DNA of 64,000 nt from Butyrivibrio proteoclasticus (GTDB taxonomy: Bacteria > Bacillota > Clostridia > Lachnospirales > Lachnospiraceae), in NCBI RefSeq assembly GCF_900115735.1, contig NZ_FOXO01000006.1, positions 1 through 64,000 of the forward strand. Reading direction: 5' to 3'. Below, piece after piece: positions 41,968 through 50,532 of this stretch (position 1 is the stretch's first letter; every line of letters begins with the position of its first letter). Under the pieces are notes generated by a model. It saw nothing but the letters and a program-made list of their open reading frames with translations. It had not been told where the DNA came from and searched no databases. Position numbers and translations under genes: made by a program.

Positions 41968-43332
41968 TTATATAGCCAGATGAAGAGCTCTTGTTGCAAT
42001 GTTGAAATAAACCAGCAGTGAAAGGGCATCAACAATTGTTGTGATAAACGGGCTTGCCATTACAGCCGGGTCAAATCCAAGTTTTGAGGCAAGCATAGGA
42101 AGGCAGCAGCCAACCATTTTTGCAATAAGAACTACTATCAAAAGAGTCAAGCAGATTACTGCGGCAACTGTGATAGATAGTCTGTCAAGGAAGATAAGCT
42201 TTACGAAGTTTGCGCCTGCCAGTGTCAGACCGCACAAAACAGCGACTCTGATCTCCTTCCAGATTATCTTGAAGATATCTTCAAATTCAATCTCTTTAAG
42301 AGAAAGCCCACGGATAATTGATACACTGGCCTGAGAACCTGCATTACCACCGGTATCCATAAGCATTGGGATATACGCAGTGAGGATTACATATGCTGAA
42401 AGAGCATCCTCGAATCCTGTGATGATGGCGCCTGTAAAAGTAGCACTTATCATCAAAAACAAAAGCCATGGTATTCTGCTTCTGTAGGTTTCAAAAATAC
42501 CAACCTTTGGATAAGGCTTATCTGATGGCACGATAGCAGCCATCTTTTCGATATCCTCTGTAGCCTCTTCTTCGAGGATGTCTACTACATCATCGATGGT
42601 AATGATACCGACCATGCGGCTCTCATTATCAACTACCGGCATAGCAGTGAATCCGTATTTCTGGAAGACTCTTGCAGCTTCCTCCTGGTCAGTCATGGTG
42701 TTTATGCTGATGACATTGGTGTTCATGATGTCGCCGATAATCTCATCAGGCTTCATTATGAGCAGATATCTGAGAGCAACAGTACCAACCAGTACCTTTT
42801 GTCTTGTAACTACATAGCAAATATTGATGGTCTCTGAATCTACGCCTTTTTTCCTGATCCTTTCAATGGCGTCTGCTACAGTCATGTCTTCGCGGAGATC
42901 TACATACTCCACAGTCATGATACTACCGGCAGAATCCTCAGGATACTGAAGAAGGTGATTGATATCAGCTCTGGTCTCAGGGCTTGCATTGGCCAAAATA
43001 CGCTTAACTACGTTTGCGGGCATTTCCTCAAGCAGGTCAGTAGCATCATCGGCCATCAGATTGTCAATAATGTTGGAAGCTTCACGATCAGATAGTGATC
43101 GGATAATATATTGCTGAGCATCCAATTCCAGATCAGCGAATACATCTGCAGCCATGTCTTTTGGGAGAATTCTGAACATTTTAAGAGAATCCTCGTTTTC
43201 CATCTCTCCCATAGCAGTAGCGATATCTACCGTGTTCATCTCAGAGATAGTCTGGCGAAGCTTAGTATACTGTCTGGATTCAAGAAGCTCCTGCAAGATT
43301 TCAGCGATTGTTTTTTCTTCTTGTAATTCCAT
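41968..43332 (-). CDS. mgtE: MgtE-family magnesium transporter
   Basis: 454 residues. An N-terminal superhelical domain (about 1-130, including EMPANVVKRILANASPETRA) is followed by two CBS domains (about 133-255, VADAIERIRKKGVDSE and YGFTAMPVVDNESRMVG) and five membrane spans (about 285-454, with LMDTGGNAGSQASVSIIRGL near the pore). CBS and N domains close the channel when magnesium is high. GGAG lies 9-10 nt before the ATG. Convergent with gltD. The start overlaps a short upstream ORF. Confidence 0.93.
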   Translation of the reverse strand: MELQEEKTIAEILQELLESRQYTKLRQTISEMNTVDIATAMGEMENEDSLKMFRILPKDMAADVFADLELDAQQYIIRSLSDREASNIIDNLMADDATDLLEEMPANVVKRILANASPETRADINHLLQYPEDSAGSIMTVEYVDLREDMTVADAIERIRKKGVDSETINICYVVTRQKVLVGTVALRYLLIMKPDEIIGDIMNTNVISINTMTDQEEAARVFQKYGFTAMPVVDNESRMVGIITIDDVVDILEEEATEDIEKMAAIVPSDKPYPKVGIFETYRSRIPWLLFLMISATFTGAIITGFEDALSAYVILTAYIPMLMDTGGNAGSQASVSIIRGLSLKEIEFEDIFKIIWKEIRVAVLCGLTLAGANFVKLIFLDRLSITVAAVICLTLLIVVLIAKMVGCCLPMLASKLGFDPAVMASPFITTIVDALSLLVYFNIATRALHLAI

Positions 43333-43426
43333 GATAATAATCTCCTATGAATTTGTTAATGGTGGTTAAACTGGTACTTCGACCGGGAGCAGAATCACTA
43401 CTGCATATATGTGAATCAGACTTCAT
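43301..43426 (-). CDS. Possible 41-codon upstream ORF overlapping mgtE
   Basis: An ATG at 43426 (minus strand) is preceded by AAAGGTGGTGG at 5-7 nt. The frame reads MKSDSHICSSDSAPGRSTSL and continues to a TGA at 43301-43303, overlapping the first 32 bp of mgtE in another frame. The ribosome site GGTGGTT can pair with AACCACC further down the same leader, so its use could depend on RNA folding. A leader peptide controlling mgtE is a guess; no M-box magnesium riboswitch was recognised here. Confidence 0.3.
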   Translation of the reverse strand: MKSDSHICSSDSAPGRSTSLTTINKFIGDYYHGITRRKNNR

Positions 43427-43560
43427 AAAAACCACCACCTTTCATACGAGATTTAATACCGAGTTTACTGTAACACAATTTATATTAAAAATAAATAAAG
43501 TTTTTCAATGGAATTTTTATCGGTTTAGCGTTATATTAATAGTAACATTGGAGGTGTTGT

Positions 43561-44043
43561 ATGGGGCTTTTTGATAAGTTGTTTAAAGGAAATGACATAG
43601 AAGTATCATCACCGGTAAATGGTGAATTGGTGCCGATAGAGACAGTTAGTGATCCTACCTTTGCACAGGAAATGATTGGAAAAGGAGTAGCCATTCAGCC
43701 TTCTGAAGGAAAATTTTATGCACCGGCAGATGGGAAACTTATGGCTCTTTTCCCAACGGGTCATGCATATGCTATGATTACCAAGGACGGTGCCGAGATA
43801 CTTGTACATATAGGAATTGATACTGTTAAGTTAAATGGTGAACACTATACCATTCATGCCAAACAGGGCGATGATGTGAAAAAAGGCGATCTGATCGTCG
43901 AAGTAGATCTTGAGGGCGTTAAGAATGCGGGGTTCGAAACAGTTACGCCTGTCATCATTTCTAATTCAGGAAAGTTTTCAAAAATCGAAAAGAAGAGCGG
44001 AGCCGTATCCGCAGGGGACACAGTAATTCTTTTAACTCAGTGA
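43561..44043 (+). CDS. PTS glucose-type IIA component
   Basis: 160 residues, a stand-alone EIIA-Glc (Crr-like) protein: VSSPVNGELVPIETVSDPTF, the phosphorylated histidine in EILVHIGIDTV, and the end SAGDTVILL. It takes phosphate from HPr and passes it to the IIB domain of the next gene. TTGGAGG lies 7-8 nt before the ATG. A 43-bp gap leads to the IIC-IIB gene, so this is a two-gene operon. Confidence 0.92.
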   Translation: MGLFDKLFKGNDIEVSSPVNGELVPIETVSDPTFAQEMIGKGVAIQPSEGKFYAPADGKLMALFPTGHAYAMITKDGAEILVHIGIDTVKLNGEHYTIHAKQGDDVKKGDLIVEVDLEGVKNAGFETVTPVIISNSGKFSKIEKKSGAVSAGDTVILLTQ

Positions 44044-44086
44044 CCATTGTAATGAAAATTACAATAATATAAGGAGGAACAAAAGT

Positions 44087-45526
44087 ATGATGAAGTATTT
44101 ACAGAAGATCGGGAAATCCCTGATGCTTCCAGTAGCTGTTTTACCGGCAGCAGGTATTCTCTATGGTATTGGCTATTGGATCGATCCAACTGGTTGGGGC
44201 GCTAACAGCGTTGTTGCAGCATTTTTCATTAAAGCAGCTTCTGCTATTATCGACCAGATTCCTATTCTTTTTGCCATTGGTGTATCAGTAGGTATGGCTA
44301 AAGATCACGATGGAACAAGTGCTCTTGCAGGTCTTGTTTCATTCCTTATGATCACCACATTGCTTAGCACAGGCGCAGTTGCCATGTACAGAGGTGTTGA
44401 TGCATCAGAAGTACCTGCAGCTTTTGGCAAGATCAGCAATGCCTTTATTGGTATTCTTGCAGGTGTTATAGGATCAAGTTGCTACAACAGATACAAAGAC
44501 ACCAAACTTCCTGACTGGCTTGCTTTCTTTAGCGGGAAAAGATGTGTTGCCATTGTAACTGCCGCAGCTTCGATTGTTTGCGCGGTCGTTCTTTACTTTA
44601 TATGGCCAATTATTTTCGGTGCGCTTGTTGCTTTTGGAAAAGCAATCTTAGGACTTGGCCCTATAGGAGCAGGTATCTATGTAATGCTCAATCGTGCGCT
44701 TATTCCTTTGGGACTTCACCATGCGTTAAATGCTGTATTCTGGTTTGATACAGCTGGAATCAATGACCTTGGACTGTTCTGGTCAGGAGCTGAAGGCGCA
44801 GTTAAGGGTGTTACAGGTCAGTATATGACAGGCTTCTTCCCTGTTATGATGTTCGGTCTTCCAGCCGGAGCTCTTGCTATGTACCATACAGCAAAAGATA
44901 GCAAAAAGAAGACTGCGGCATCTCTTCTCCTTGCCGGAGCTCTTGCTTCATTCTTTACAGGAATTACAGAACCTCTCGAGTTTGCATTCATGTTTATGGC
45001 TCCTGGACTATACCTTGTACATGCAGTTCTTTCAGGAATTTCTGCCATCGTATGTGCAATGCTTCCTCTTAGGATTGGTTTCAATTTTTCAGCAGGTTTT
45101 GTTGACTGGTTCCTGAGCTTTAAAGCACCTATGGCAGTTAATCCTTGGCTCCTTATTCCGGTAGGACTTGTGTTCGCAGTAATTTACTACGTTGTATTCC
45201 GTATTGTCATCGTCAAATTTGATTTAAAGACACCGGGCCGTGAGGATGACGAGGAAGAAGAAAACAAAATTGAGCTTTCAAATGATGATTTCACTACAAT
45301 GGCTAAGATTATTTTGGAAGGCCTTGGCGGAAAGGAAAACATCAAAGAACTGGATTATTGTGCAACAAGAGTGCGTGTAGAGGTTGTTGATTACACGCAG
45401 GTTGATGAAAAAACAATCAAAAAAGCCGGGGTGGCCGGAGTGGTTCGTCCATCCAAATTAACTGTTCAGGTTGTAGTAGGACCTAAGGTTCAGTTTGTAC
45501 ATGATGAGATAAAGAAGATGATGTGA
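44087..45526 (+). CDS. nagE: PTS IIC-IIB component, N-acetylglucosamine/glucose type
   Basis: 479 residues. The IIC membrane domain (about 1-385) resembles NagE: LPVAVLPAAGILYGIGYW, SGKRCVAIVTAAASIVCAV and TGITEPLEFAFMFMAPGLYL. The IIB domain (about 400-479) carries the phosphorylated Cys in LDYCATRVRVEV. Unlike E. coli NagE it lacks a fused IIA, which is the preceding gene. N-acetylglucosamine is the likeliest substrate, glucose the alternative. AAGGAGG precedes the ATG; an adjacent in-frame ATG at 44090 may be the real start. It is convergent with flagellin, 17 bp apart. Confidence 0.88.
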   Translation: MMKYLQKIGKSLMLPVAVLPAAGILYGIGYWIDPTGWGANSVVAAFFIKAASAIIDQIPILFAIGVSVGMAKDHDGTSALAGLVSFLMITTLLSTGAVAMYRGVDASEVPAAFGKISNAFIGILAGVIGSSCYNRYKDTKLPDWLAFFSGKRCVAIVTAAASIVCAVVLYFIWPIIFGALVAFGKAILGLGPIGAGIYVMLNRALIPLGLHHALNAVFWFDTAGINDLGLFWSGAEGAVKGVTGQYMTGFFPVMMFGLPAGALAMYHTAKDSKKKTAASLLLAGALASFFTGITEPLEFAFMFMAPGLYLVHAVLSGISAIVCAMLPLRIGFNFSAGFVDWFLSFKAPMAVNPWLLIPVGLVFAVIYYVVFRIVIVKFDLKTPGREDDEEEENKIELSNDDFTTMAKIILEGLGGKENIKELDYCATRVRVEVVDYTQVDEKTIKKAGVAGVVRPSKLTVQVVVGPKVQFVHDEIKKMM

Positions 45527-45543
45527 AAAGCATCATCGACTAA

Positions 45544-47457
45544 TTACTGTAATAGACTTAGAACCCCCTGATTTGTTTGATTTGCCTGAGCAAGTATTGC
45601 GTCTCCTGCATGGGCAAGAATCATACTATTGGAATACTTTACAAGTTCAGCAGACATGTCAGTATCGCGTATTAGGGATTCTGAACTTGTAGTATTTTCA
45701 ACCGTATTTTTAAGATTTTTATAGGCATGTTCCATTTGGTTCTGATATGCACCAAAGACAGAGCGTTGTTCATCAACAATCTGCCCGGCTCTTTTTATCT
45801 GCTCTATACCATTCTTGGCATCAGAAGTATTTAAGGTGTTGAGGTTATCAATTCCGAGAGAATAGGTACTTAGCACGTCATAAATAAGAGGAATGACATC
45901 ATCCGGGGTGCTTTCAGAACCTGCCTGTATTTTAAGCATCATTGCGCCACCATAGATGTTTCCATCAAAATAAGTAACAGGAACGTTTCCACGGCTTAAG
46001 CCATTATTGGTAGTTTGTGTCAGATCGATTCCTGTGATTCCCTTTATTCTTTTTATGATATCATCTGCAGTTTCTCCAACCTTAACACTCATGGATAGTG
46101 TCAAGGTTCCAATACCATTATTTCCATTCGAGATTTGTGAGCCATTTGTACCGTAAGTCAGTGTTTCAAGAGAGGATGTTCCCAGTGTAATAGAGATATT
46201 TCCTCCAAAAGCAGTTAAATCATATTTTTCATGTGTATATGGATTCTCATGTGGGCCAAATGCTCTTCTTACTGCGTTTTCAAGATTGTTACTATCTGTT
46301 GAAGATTGACTGATCAAATGAGTGAGAGAGCTATTGGTATTATAATTCCACCAGATTCCTCGTATGCGCTCATCTTTGGAATAACTGTTTGCAGATACTG
46401 AACCGGTAGATTTTACTTCGGCAGAAAAGCTGTCGGGAGGATTTGGCCTGGTATTGTCATTTTTTCCGAAGGTAAAAGAAAAAGATAATTTATCAGCGAC
46501 ATTGGTTTGTTGTCGGTTATTACCTCCGTTTTCGGGAATCATGTTATCTTCAGCACCTAGAGCATTATTGCGATACAGTAATCCGGATAAGTATTGCCAT
46601 GTTCCGCTGACAGATGATGATCCGGTATCGCCTTTAACAGTACCTCTTACAGAGTAGCTTGATGAAACATATGCTGATTTTTTATTCAGGTTGTTGATCA
46701 GCATGTCCAGAGTGGCATCTCTGTCAAGCTTAAAAGTGTAACTGGGATTTATGTTGCTGGCATCCGGATACACAGAATAGTCCATACTGGTTTCATCTAC
46801 TTTTACGGTAAAACCTTGACGTAATTCATTCTCAGAAGGCCATTTGATTTCCTTGCTTTCATATTCAGTTCCGTCAAAGCCTTTCCACTTTATTTTCACG
46901 CCATCGCTAGTTGCTTCGAAATGGAAATTATTATCATTGGGCCAGGCTGCCCTGTTTTTTTCAGTTATTTGGCCCACACCATTTACGCTTGATGTAAAAA
47001 TAGGACGTCTTTCTGTGCCTATTACTATAGGACTCATATTATTTTCGTCCCAAATTGGTCTATCGTTAAAACTTGTAACATGGAAAATTCGGTTACATTC
47101 CATTTTTATCTGTTGGATTTCTTTATCAATTGCGTCTCTGTCATCAACAGTGAGAGTATCTGTTGCAGCCTGAACACATAGCTGCGTCATACGGGCAAGC
47201 ATGAGATCTATTTCAGCAAGCGCACTATCAGCTACTTGGACGTAGGAAATCCCGTCCTGCACATTTTCAGAAGCCTGTGTAAGACCGCGTATCTGCCGCC
47301 TCATTTTTTCACTGATAGCAAGACCTGCTGCATCATCTGCCGCACGATTTATCTTGTATCCGGAAGTCAGTTTTTCTGAAGACTTGGCTTTAGTGTTGTG
47401 CATTATTCCGAGCTGCCTGTTGGAATTCAACGCAGTCATATTGTGCTGGATTACCAT
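45544..47457 (-). CDS. Flagellin with a large central variable region
   Basis: 637 residues. The conserved N-terminal coiled coil (VIQHNMTALNSNRQLGIMHN to about residue 145) and C-terminal helices (IEQIKRAGQIVDEQRSVFGA, ending QANQTNQGVLSLLQ) are plain. Between them lie about 400 residues rich in Asn, Ser, Thr and Gly, roughly twice the middle region of E. coli-type flagellins, that would form surface domains D2/D3. The start at 47457 has AAGGAGA upstream; a frame from 47541 would add a non-flagellin leader. No other flagellar gene is nearby. A sigma-28-type -10 box lies upstream. Confidence 0.93.
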   Translation of the reverse strand: MVIQHNMTALNSNRQLGIMHNTKAKSSEKLTSGYKINRAADDAAGLAISEKMRRQIRGLTQASENVQDGISYVQVADSALAEIDLMLARMTQLCVQAATDTLTVDDRDAIDKEIQQIKMECNRIFHVTSFNDRPIWDENNMSPIVIGTERRPIFTSSVNGVGQITEKNRAAWPNDNNFHFEATSDGVKIKWKGFDGTEYESKEIKWPSENELRQGFTVKVDETSMDYSVYPDASNINPSYTFKLDRDATLDMLINNLNKKSAYVSSSYSVRGTVKGDTGSSSVSGTWQYLSGLLYRNNALGAEDNMIPENGGNNRQQTNVADKLSFSFTFGKNDNTRPNPPDSFSAEVKSTGSVSANSYSKDERIRGIWWNYNTNSSLTHLISQSSTDSNNLENAVRRAFGPHENPYTHEKYDLTAFGGNISITLGTSSLETLTYGTNGSQISNGNNGIGTLTLSMSVKVGETADDIIKRIKGITGIDLTQTTNNGLSRGNVPVTYFDGNIYGGAMMLKIQAGSESTPDDVIPLIYDVLSTYSLGIDNLNTLNTSDAKNGIEQIKRAGQIVDEQRSVFGAYQNQMEHAYKNLKNTVENTTSSESLIRDTDMSAELVKYSNSMILAHAGDAILAQANQTNQGVLSLLQ

Positions 47458-47531
47458 GTAAAAGTCTCTCCTTAATTTAGTGTTTGTGGTTAGCTTCCAT
47501 GCAATATGATGCGTCCGTGCTTTCAATAATT

Positions 47532-47539
47532 GTATCGGC
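47532..47539 (-). promoter_or_regulatory. Sigma-28-type -10 element of flagellin
   Basis: Minus-strand GCCGATAC matches 7 of 8 bases of the flagellar sigma factor -10 consensus GCCGATAA and lies 75 nt before the start codon. The expected TAAA at -35 is not clear. Confidence 0.5.
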
Positions 47540-47751
47540 AATAAATATTCAAAAAATAAGCGAAATAACGATATTAATTTTCTGCTATATTTTGTGGGAT
47601 GAATAAGTTTCAGGTGAATATATTGTGTTTTGATTTTTTTATGGGAAATAATGATGAAACATTATAAAAATCTGCTAAAAATCTGCATTTTAGCATTTGA
47701 ATTTTTGTGAAAATGGCATATAATATAAATATGTATAGGAGGTACTGCTTT

Positions 47752-48393
47752 ATGGGTAAGAAGAGTATTGTGGGTGTTTTATTAATCAGTTTTTTGATAA
47801 TGGGCGTTGGCCTGTCTTATTGGAAAACAGAAGTCACCGGTCGTGATCTTAAACCGGTAATATATCTGTATCCGACAGAAGATAATACTGAAATCTCAGT
47901 AAATCTTGATTATGATGGAAATATAGTTGAGCTTATTCCTGAATTTAATGCGGAGAATACCTGGAATGTTACTGCAAATGCTGATGGAAAGATAACTTTT
48001 GAGGGCAAGCAGTATGACTACCTTTTCTGGGAAGGCGATCCTAATTTCTCCTATGATTTTTATTCAGGATTCTGTGTAGCGGGGGCTGATACAAGAGCGT
48101 TTCTTGATGAAAAGCTTCATGCTCTTGGACTTAACGATGCAGAAACAGAAGAGTTTATTGATTTCTGGCTTCCTATGATGGAAGGCAACCCATATAATAT
48201 GGTCAGTTTCCAAACTGATACATACAAAAATGGCGCTAAACTTACAGTTTCTCCTGAACCTGATACAGTTATAAGAGTATTTATGGCGTGGTATCCGACA
48301 GACAGATTTGTGAAGATTAATCCACAGTATATCGAGGGAGCTGAGAGAAATGGATTTACAGTAGTTGAATGGGGTGGAAACAAGGTAAAATAA
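47752..48393 (+). CDS. Membrane-anchored extracellular protein with KPVIYLYP motif
   Basis: 213 residues. An N-terminal hydrophobic segment (GKKSIVGVLLISFLIMGVGL) acts as a signal anchor or uncleaved signal peptide; no lipobox. The soluble part starts LKPVIYLYPTEDNTEISVNL and includes YDYLFWEGDPNF and IRVFMAWYPTDRFVKINPQY. The KPVIYLYP/LFWEG pairing occurs in uncharacterised bacterial extracellular proteins, and I know no function. The start at 47752 has AGGAGG (47737-47742) 9 nt upstream. It lies between flagellin (divergent) and aspS and ends before its own terminator. Confidence 0.7.
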   Translation: MGKKSIVGVLLISFLIMGVGLSYWKTEVTGRDLKPVIYLYPTEDNTEISVNLDYDGNIVELIPEFNAENTWNVTANADGKITFEGKQYDYLFWEGDPNFSYDFYSGFCVAGADTRAFLDEKLHALGLNDAETEEFIDFWLPMMEGNPYNMVSFQTDTYKNGAKLTVSPEPDTVIRVFMAWYPTDRFVKINPQYIEGAERNGFTVVEWGGNKVK

Positions 48394-48428
48394 AAGACCT
48401 TGAAACTATTACGATGATAGTCTAAAAT

Positions 48429-48477
48429 GTTGTGCGTAGTATTGGATTTTTTCAAAATTACGCACAACTATTTTTTT
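48429..48477 (+). terminator. Intrinsic terminator before aspS
   Basis: GTTGTGCGTA / TACGCACAAC with a 20-nt loop, followed by TATTTTTTT. Confidence 0.85.
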
Positions 48478-48516
48478 GTGTTACATTTTAAAAATATAGA
48501 AACGGAGTACATAAGT

Positions 48517-50325
48517 ATGATGCAATCACGTACACATAACTGTGGTGAGCTGCGCATGGAAAATGTCGGCGAGAGCGTTACTCTTGTTGGCTGGCTCGAG
48601 AACATGCGTGAAGTTGGAAGCGGACTTGGTTTTGTAGTTTTAAGAGACTTCTATGGCACAACACAGATCGTCCTTGAGACAGAAGAGATGGTTAAGACAG
48701 CTAAGGCCATTAATAAGGAATCAACTATTTCAGTAAAGGGTGTTGTAAGAGAGAGAAGTTCCAAGAACCCTAAACAGGTAACAGGAGACATAGAAGTTGT
48801 TCCTGAAAGCATTACTGTTCTTGGACGTTGTCGTTACAACGAGCTTCCATTTGAGATAAATCATTCAAGAGAAGCAGATGAGACAGCAAGACTTAAATAC
48901 AGATATCTGGATCTTAGAAACCCTGAAGTTAAAAAGAATATTATTCTCAGATGCAACGTTGTTGCAGCTCTTCGCCAGGCTATGACAGAGCATGGATTCT
49001 TGGAGATAACAACTCCTATCCTTACAGCATCATCTCCTGAGGGAGCAAGAGATTACCTTGTACCGGCAAGAAAGCATCCTGGTAAGTTCTATGCACTTCC
49101 ACAGGCTCCACAGCAGTTTAAACAGCTCCTTATGACAGCAGGATTTGACCGCTACTTCCAGATTGCACCTTGCTTCAGAGATGAGGATGCAAGAGGGGAC
49201 AGAAGCCCGGGAGAGTTCTATCAGCTTGATATGGAGATGGCTTTCGCTTCTCAGGAAGACGTATTTGCAGTATTAGAGGATGTTCTTCCTCCTATTTTTG
49301 CTAAGTATGGTACATACAACCGTGCGTCAGGCGCTCCATTTATGAGAATTCCATATCTTGAGGCTATGGAGAAATATGGTTCAGATAAGCCTGATCTTCG
49401 TATAGATCTTACAGTTGATGACGTTACAGAAAGTCTGGCTGATTGCGGCTTTGGACCTTTTGCAACAAAGGCAGAGGACGGCAGCGATACAAATGTAAGG
49501 ATTAAAGCTGTAGTTATTTCTGATTTCAAGGAAAGCAGAAAGTTCATTGACAAGACAATCGCTGATGTAGAAGTTCAGTCAGGGAATAAGGCTTATTGGT
49601 TCAGAATGGATGAGAACGGAGAGCTTGTTGGTGGTATTTCCAAATTTGTTGCACCTATTAAGGATGCAGTTGTTTCAGCTCTTTCACTTAAGGCTGGAGA
49701 CCTCGTAGTTCTTTCAAGCGGAAAACTTGGTGCAGTTCAGAAGACAGCAGGCGTTATCGTTAAGACATTCGGTGCTGCTGTTCCCGGACATATGGATAAA
49801 GAGCAGTATGCATTCTGTTGGATCGTAGACTTCCCTATGTATGAGATCGGTGAGGAGTCAGGAGAGCTTGAGTTCTGCCACAACCCATTCTCAATGCCTT
49901 CAGGTGGACTTGAGACACTTCTTAAGGCAGAGAGAGGTGAAATAGATCCTCTTTCAATCACTGCTGATCAGTATGATCTTGTATGTAATGGTGTAGAGCT
50001 TTCATCAGGTGCTGTTCGTAATCATGATCCTGAAATCATGATTAAGGCCTTCGAGATGGTAAGACTTGGAGAGGAAGATGTTAAGGCTAAGTTCCCTGCT
50101 ATGTACAATGCATTCTGCTATGGTGCACCGCCACACGCAGGTATTGCTCCTGGTGTAGACCGTATGGTAATGCTTCTTGCAGGTGAGGATTCAATCCGCG
50201 AGATTATTCCTTTCCCTATGAACAAGAATGCACAGGATATTATGATGGGCGCTCCCGGATACGTTACAGACAAACAGCTTGAAGAGCTCCATATTGCTGT
50301 TACAAAGACAGAAGACGAAGCTTGA
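48517..50325 (+). CDS. aspS: Aspartyl-tRNA synthetase
   Basis: 602 residues, a bacterial-type class II synthetase. The OB-fold anticodon domain is N-terminal (VTLVGWLENMREVGSGLGFV), then motif 2 (YFQIAPCFRDEDARGDRSPG), an inserted GAD domain (about 300-420), and motif 3 (GIAPGVDRMVMLLAGEDSIR). It charges tRNA-Asp; whether it also charges tRNA-Asn cannot be decided. The start at 48517 has CGGAG about 10 nt upstream; a longer frame from 48427 runs through the terminator and is rejected. An in-frame ATG at 48520 is equally possible. Confidence 0.95.
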   Translation: MMQSRTHNCGELRMENVGESVTLVGWLENMREVGSGLGFVVLRDFYGTTQIVLETEEMVKTAKAINKESTISVKGVVRERSSKNPKQVTGDIEVVPESITVLGRCRYNELPFEINHSREADETARLKYRYLDLRNPEVKKNIILRCNVVAALRQAMTEHGFLEITTPILTASSPEGARDYLVPARKHPGKFYALPQAPQQFKQLLMTAGFDRYFQIAPCFRDEDARGDRSPGEFYQLDMEMAFASQEDVFAVLEDVLPPIFAKYGTYNRASGAPFMRIPYLEAMEKYGSDKPDLRIDLTVDDVTESLADCGFGPFATKAEDGSDTNVRIKAVVISDFKESRKFIDKTIADVEVQSGNKAYWFRMDENGELVGGISKFVAPIKDAVVSALSLKAGDLVVLSSGKLGAVQKTAGVIVKTFGAAVPGHMDKEQYAFCWIVDFPMYEIGEESGELEFCHNPFSMPSGGLETLLKAERGEIDPLSITADQYDLVCNGVELSSGAVRNHDPEIMIKAFEMVRLGEEDVKAKFPAMYNAFCYGAPPHAGIAPGVDRMVMLLAGEDSIREIIPFPMNKNAQDIMMGAPGYVTDKQLEELHIAVTKTEDEA

Positions 50326-50338
50326 TAATATGATGAAC

Positions 50339-50377
50339 AAAAGCACTGTCACTGATATAATGGTGATGGTGCTTTTT
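50339..50377 (+). terminator. Intrinsic terminator of aspS
   Basis: AAAAGCAC...TCAC / GTGA...GTGCTTTTTT, 14 bp after the aspS stop. Confidence 0.8.
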
Positions 50378-50412
50378 TATAACATAGGAAATTGCTTCCT
50401 ATGTTATAAAAA
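50374..50412. repeat. Perfect 17-bp-arm inverted repeat with T/A-runs
   Basis: The arms TTTTTATAACATAGGAA and TTCCTATGTTATAAAAA flank ATTGC. It overlaps the T-run of the aspS terminator and could act as a second terminator in either direction, or be the remnant of a small mobile repeat. Confidence 0.7.
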
Positions 50413-50509
50413 AATCGCTCCGCTAAGGATGCGCACTCGCGCGATTGGAAGATGTTGCATAAATGCAACCGCGCTCGGCGCGAGAATGTCGCAAGCGACA
50501 TTCTTTTTT
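50413..50509 (+). terminator. GC-rich repeat ending in an intrinsic terminator
   Basis: A GC-rich stretch unlike its surroundings (AATCGC / GCGATT, GTTGCAT / ATGCAAC and CGCGC / GCGCG arms) ends in GAATGTCGC / GCGACATTC plus a T-run at 50484-50509. It lies directly before the glycosyltransferase start, so that gene needs a promoter inside or readthrough. Confidence 0.65.
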
Positions 50510-50532
50510 ACATTATACTTTTTGGGGGAAAA

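Noticed and set aside
43333-43560. M-box magnesium riboswitch before mgtE
   Set aside because: The leader is too short and lacks the conserved M-box core; only an upstream ORF and a weak foldback are visible.
45516-45537. Terminator between the PTS gene and flagellin
   Set aside because: GATGATG/CATCATC is short, lies partly in coding sequence and has no T-run.
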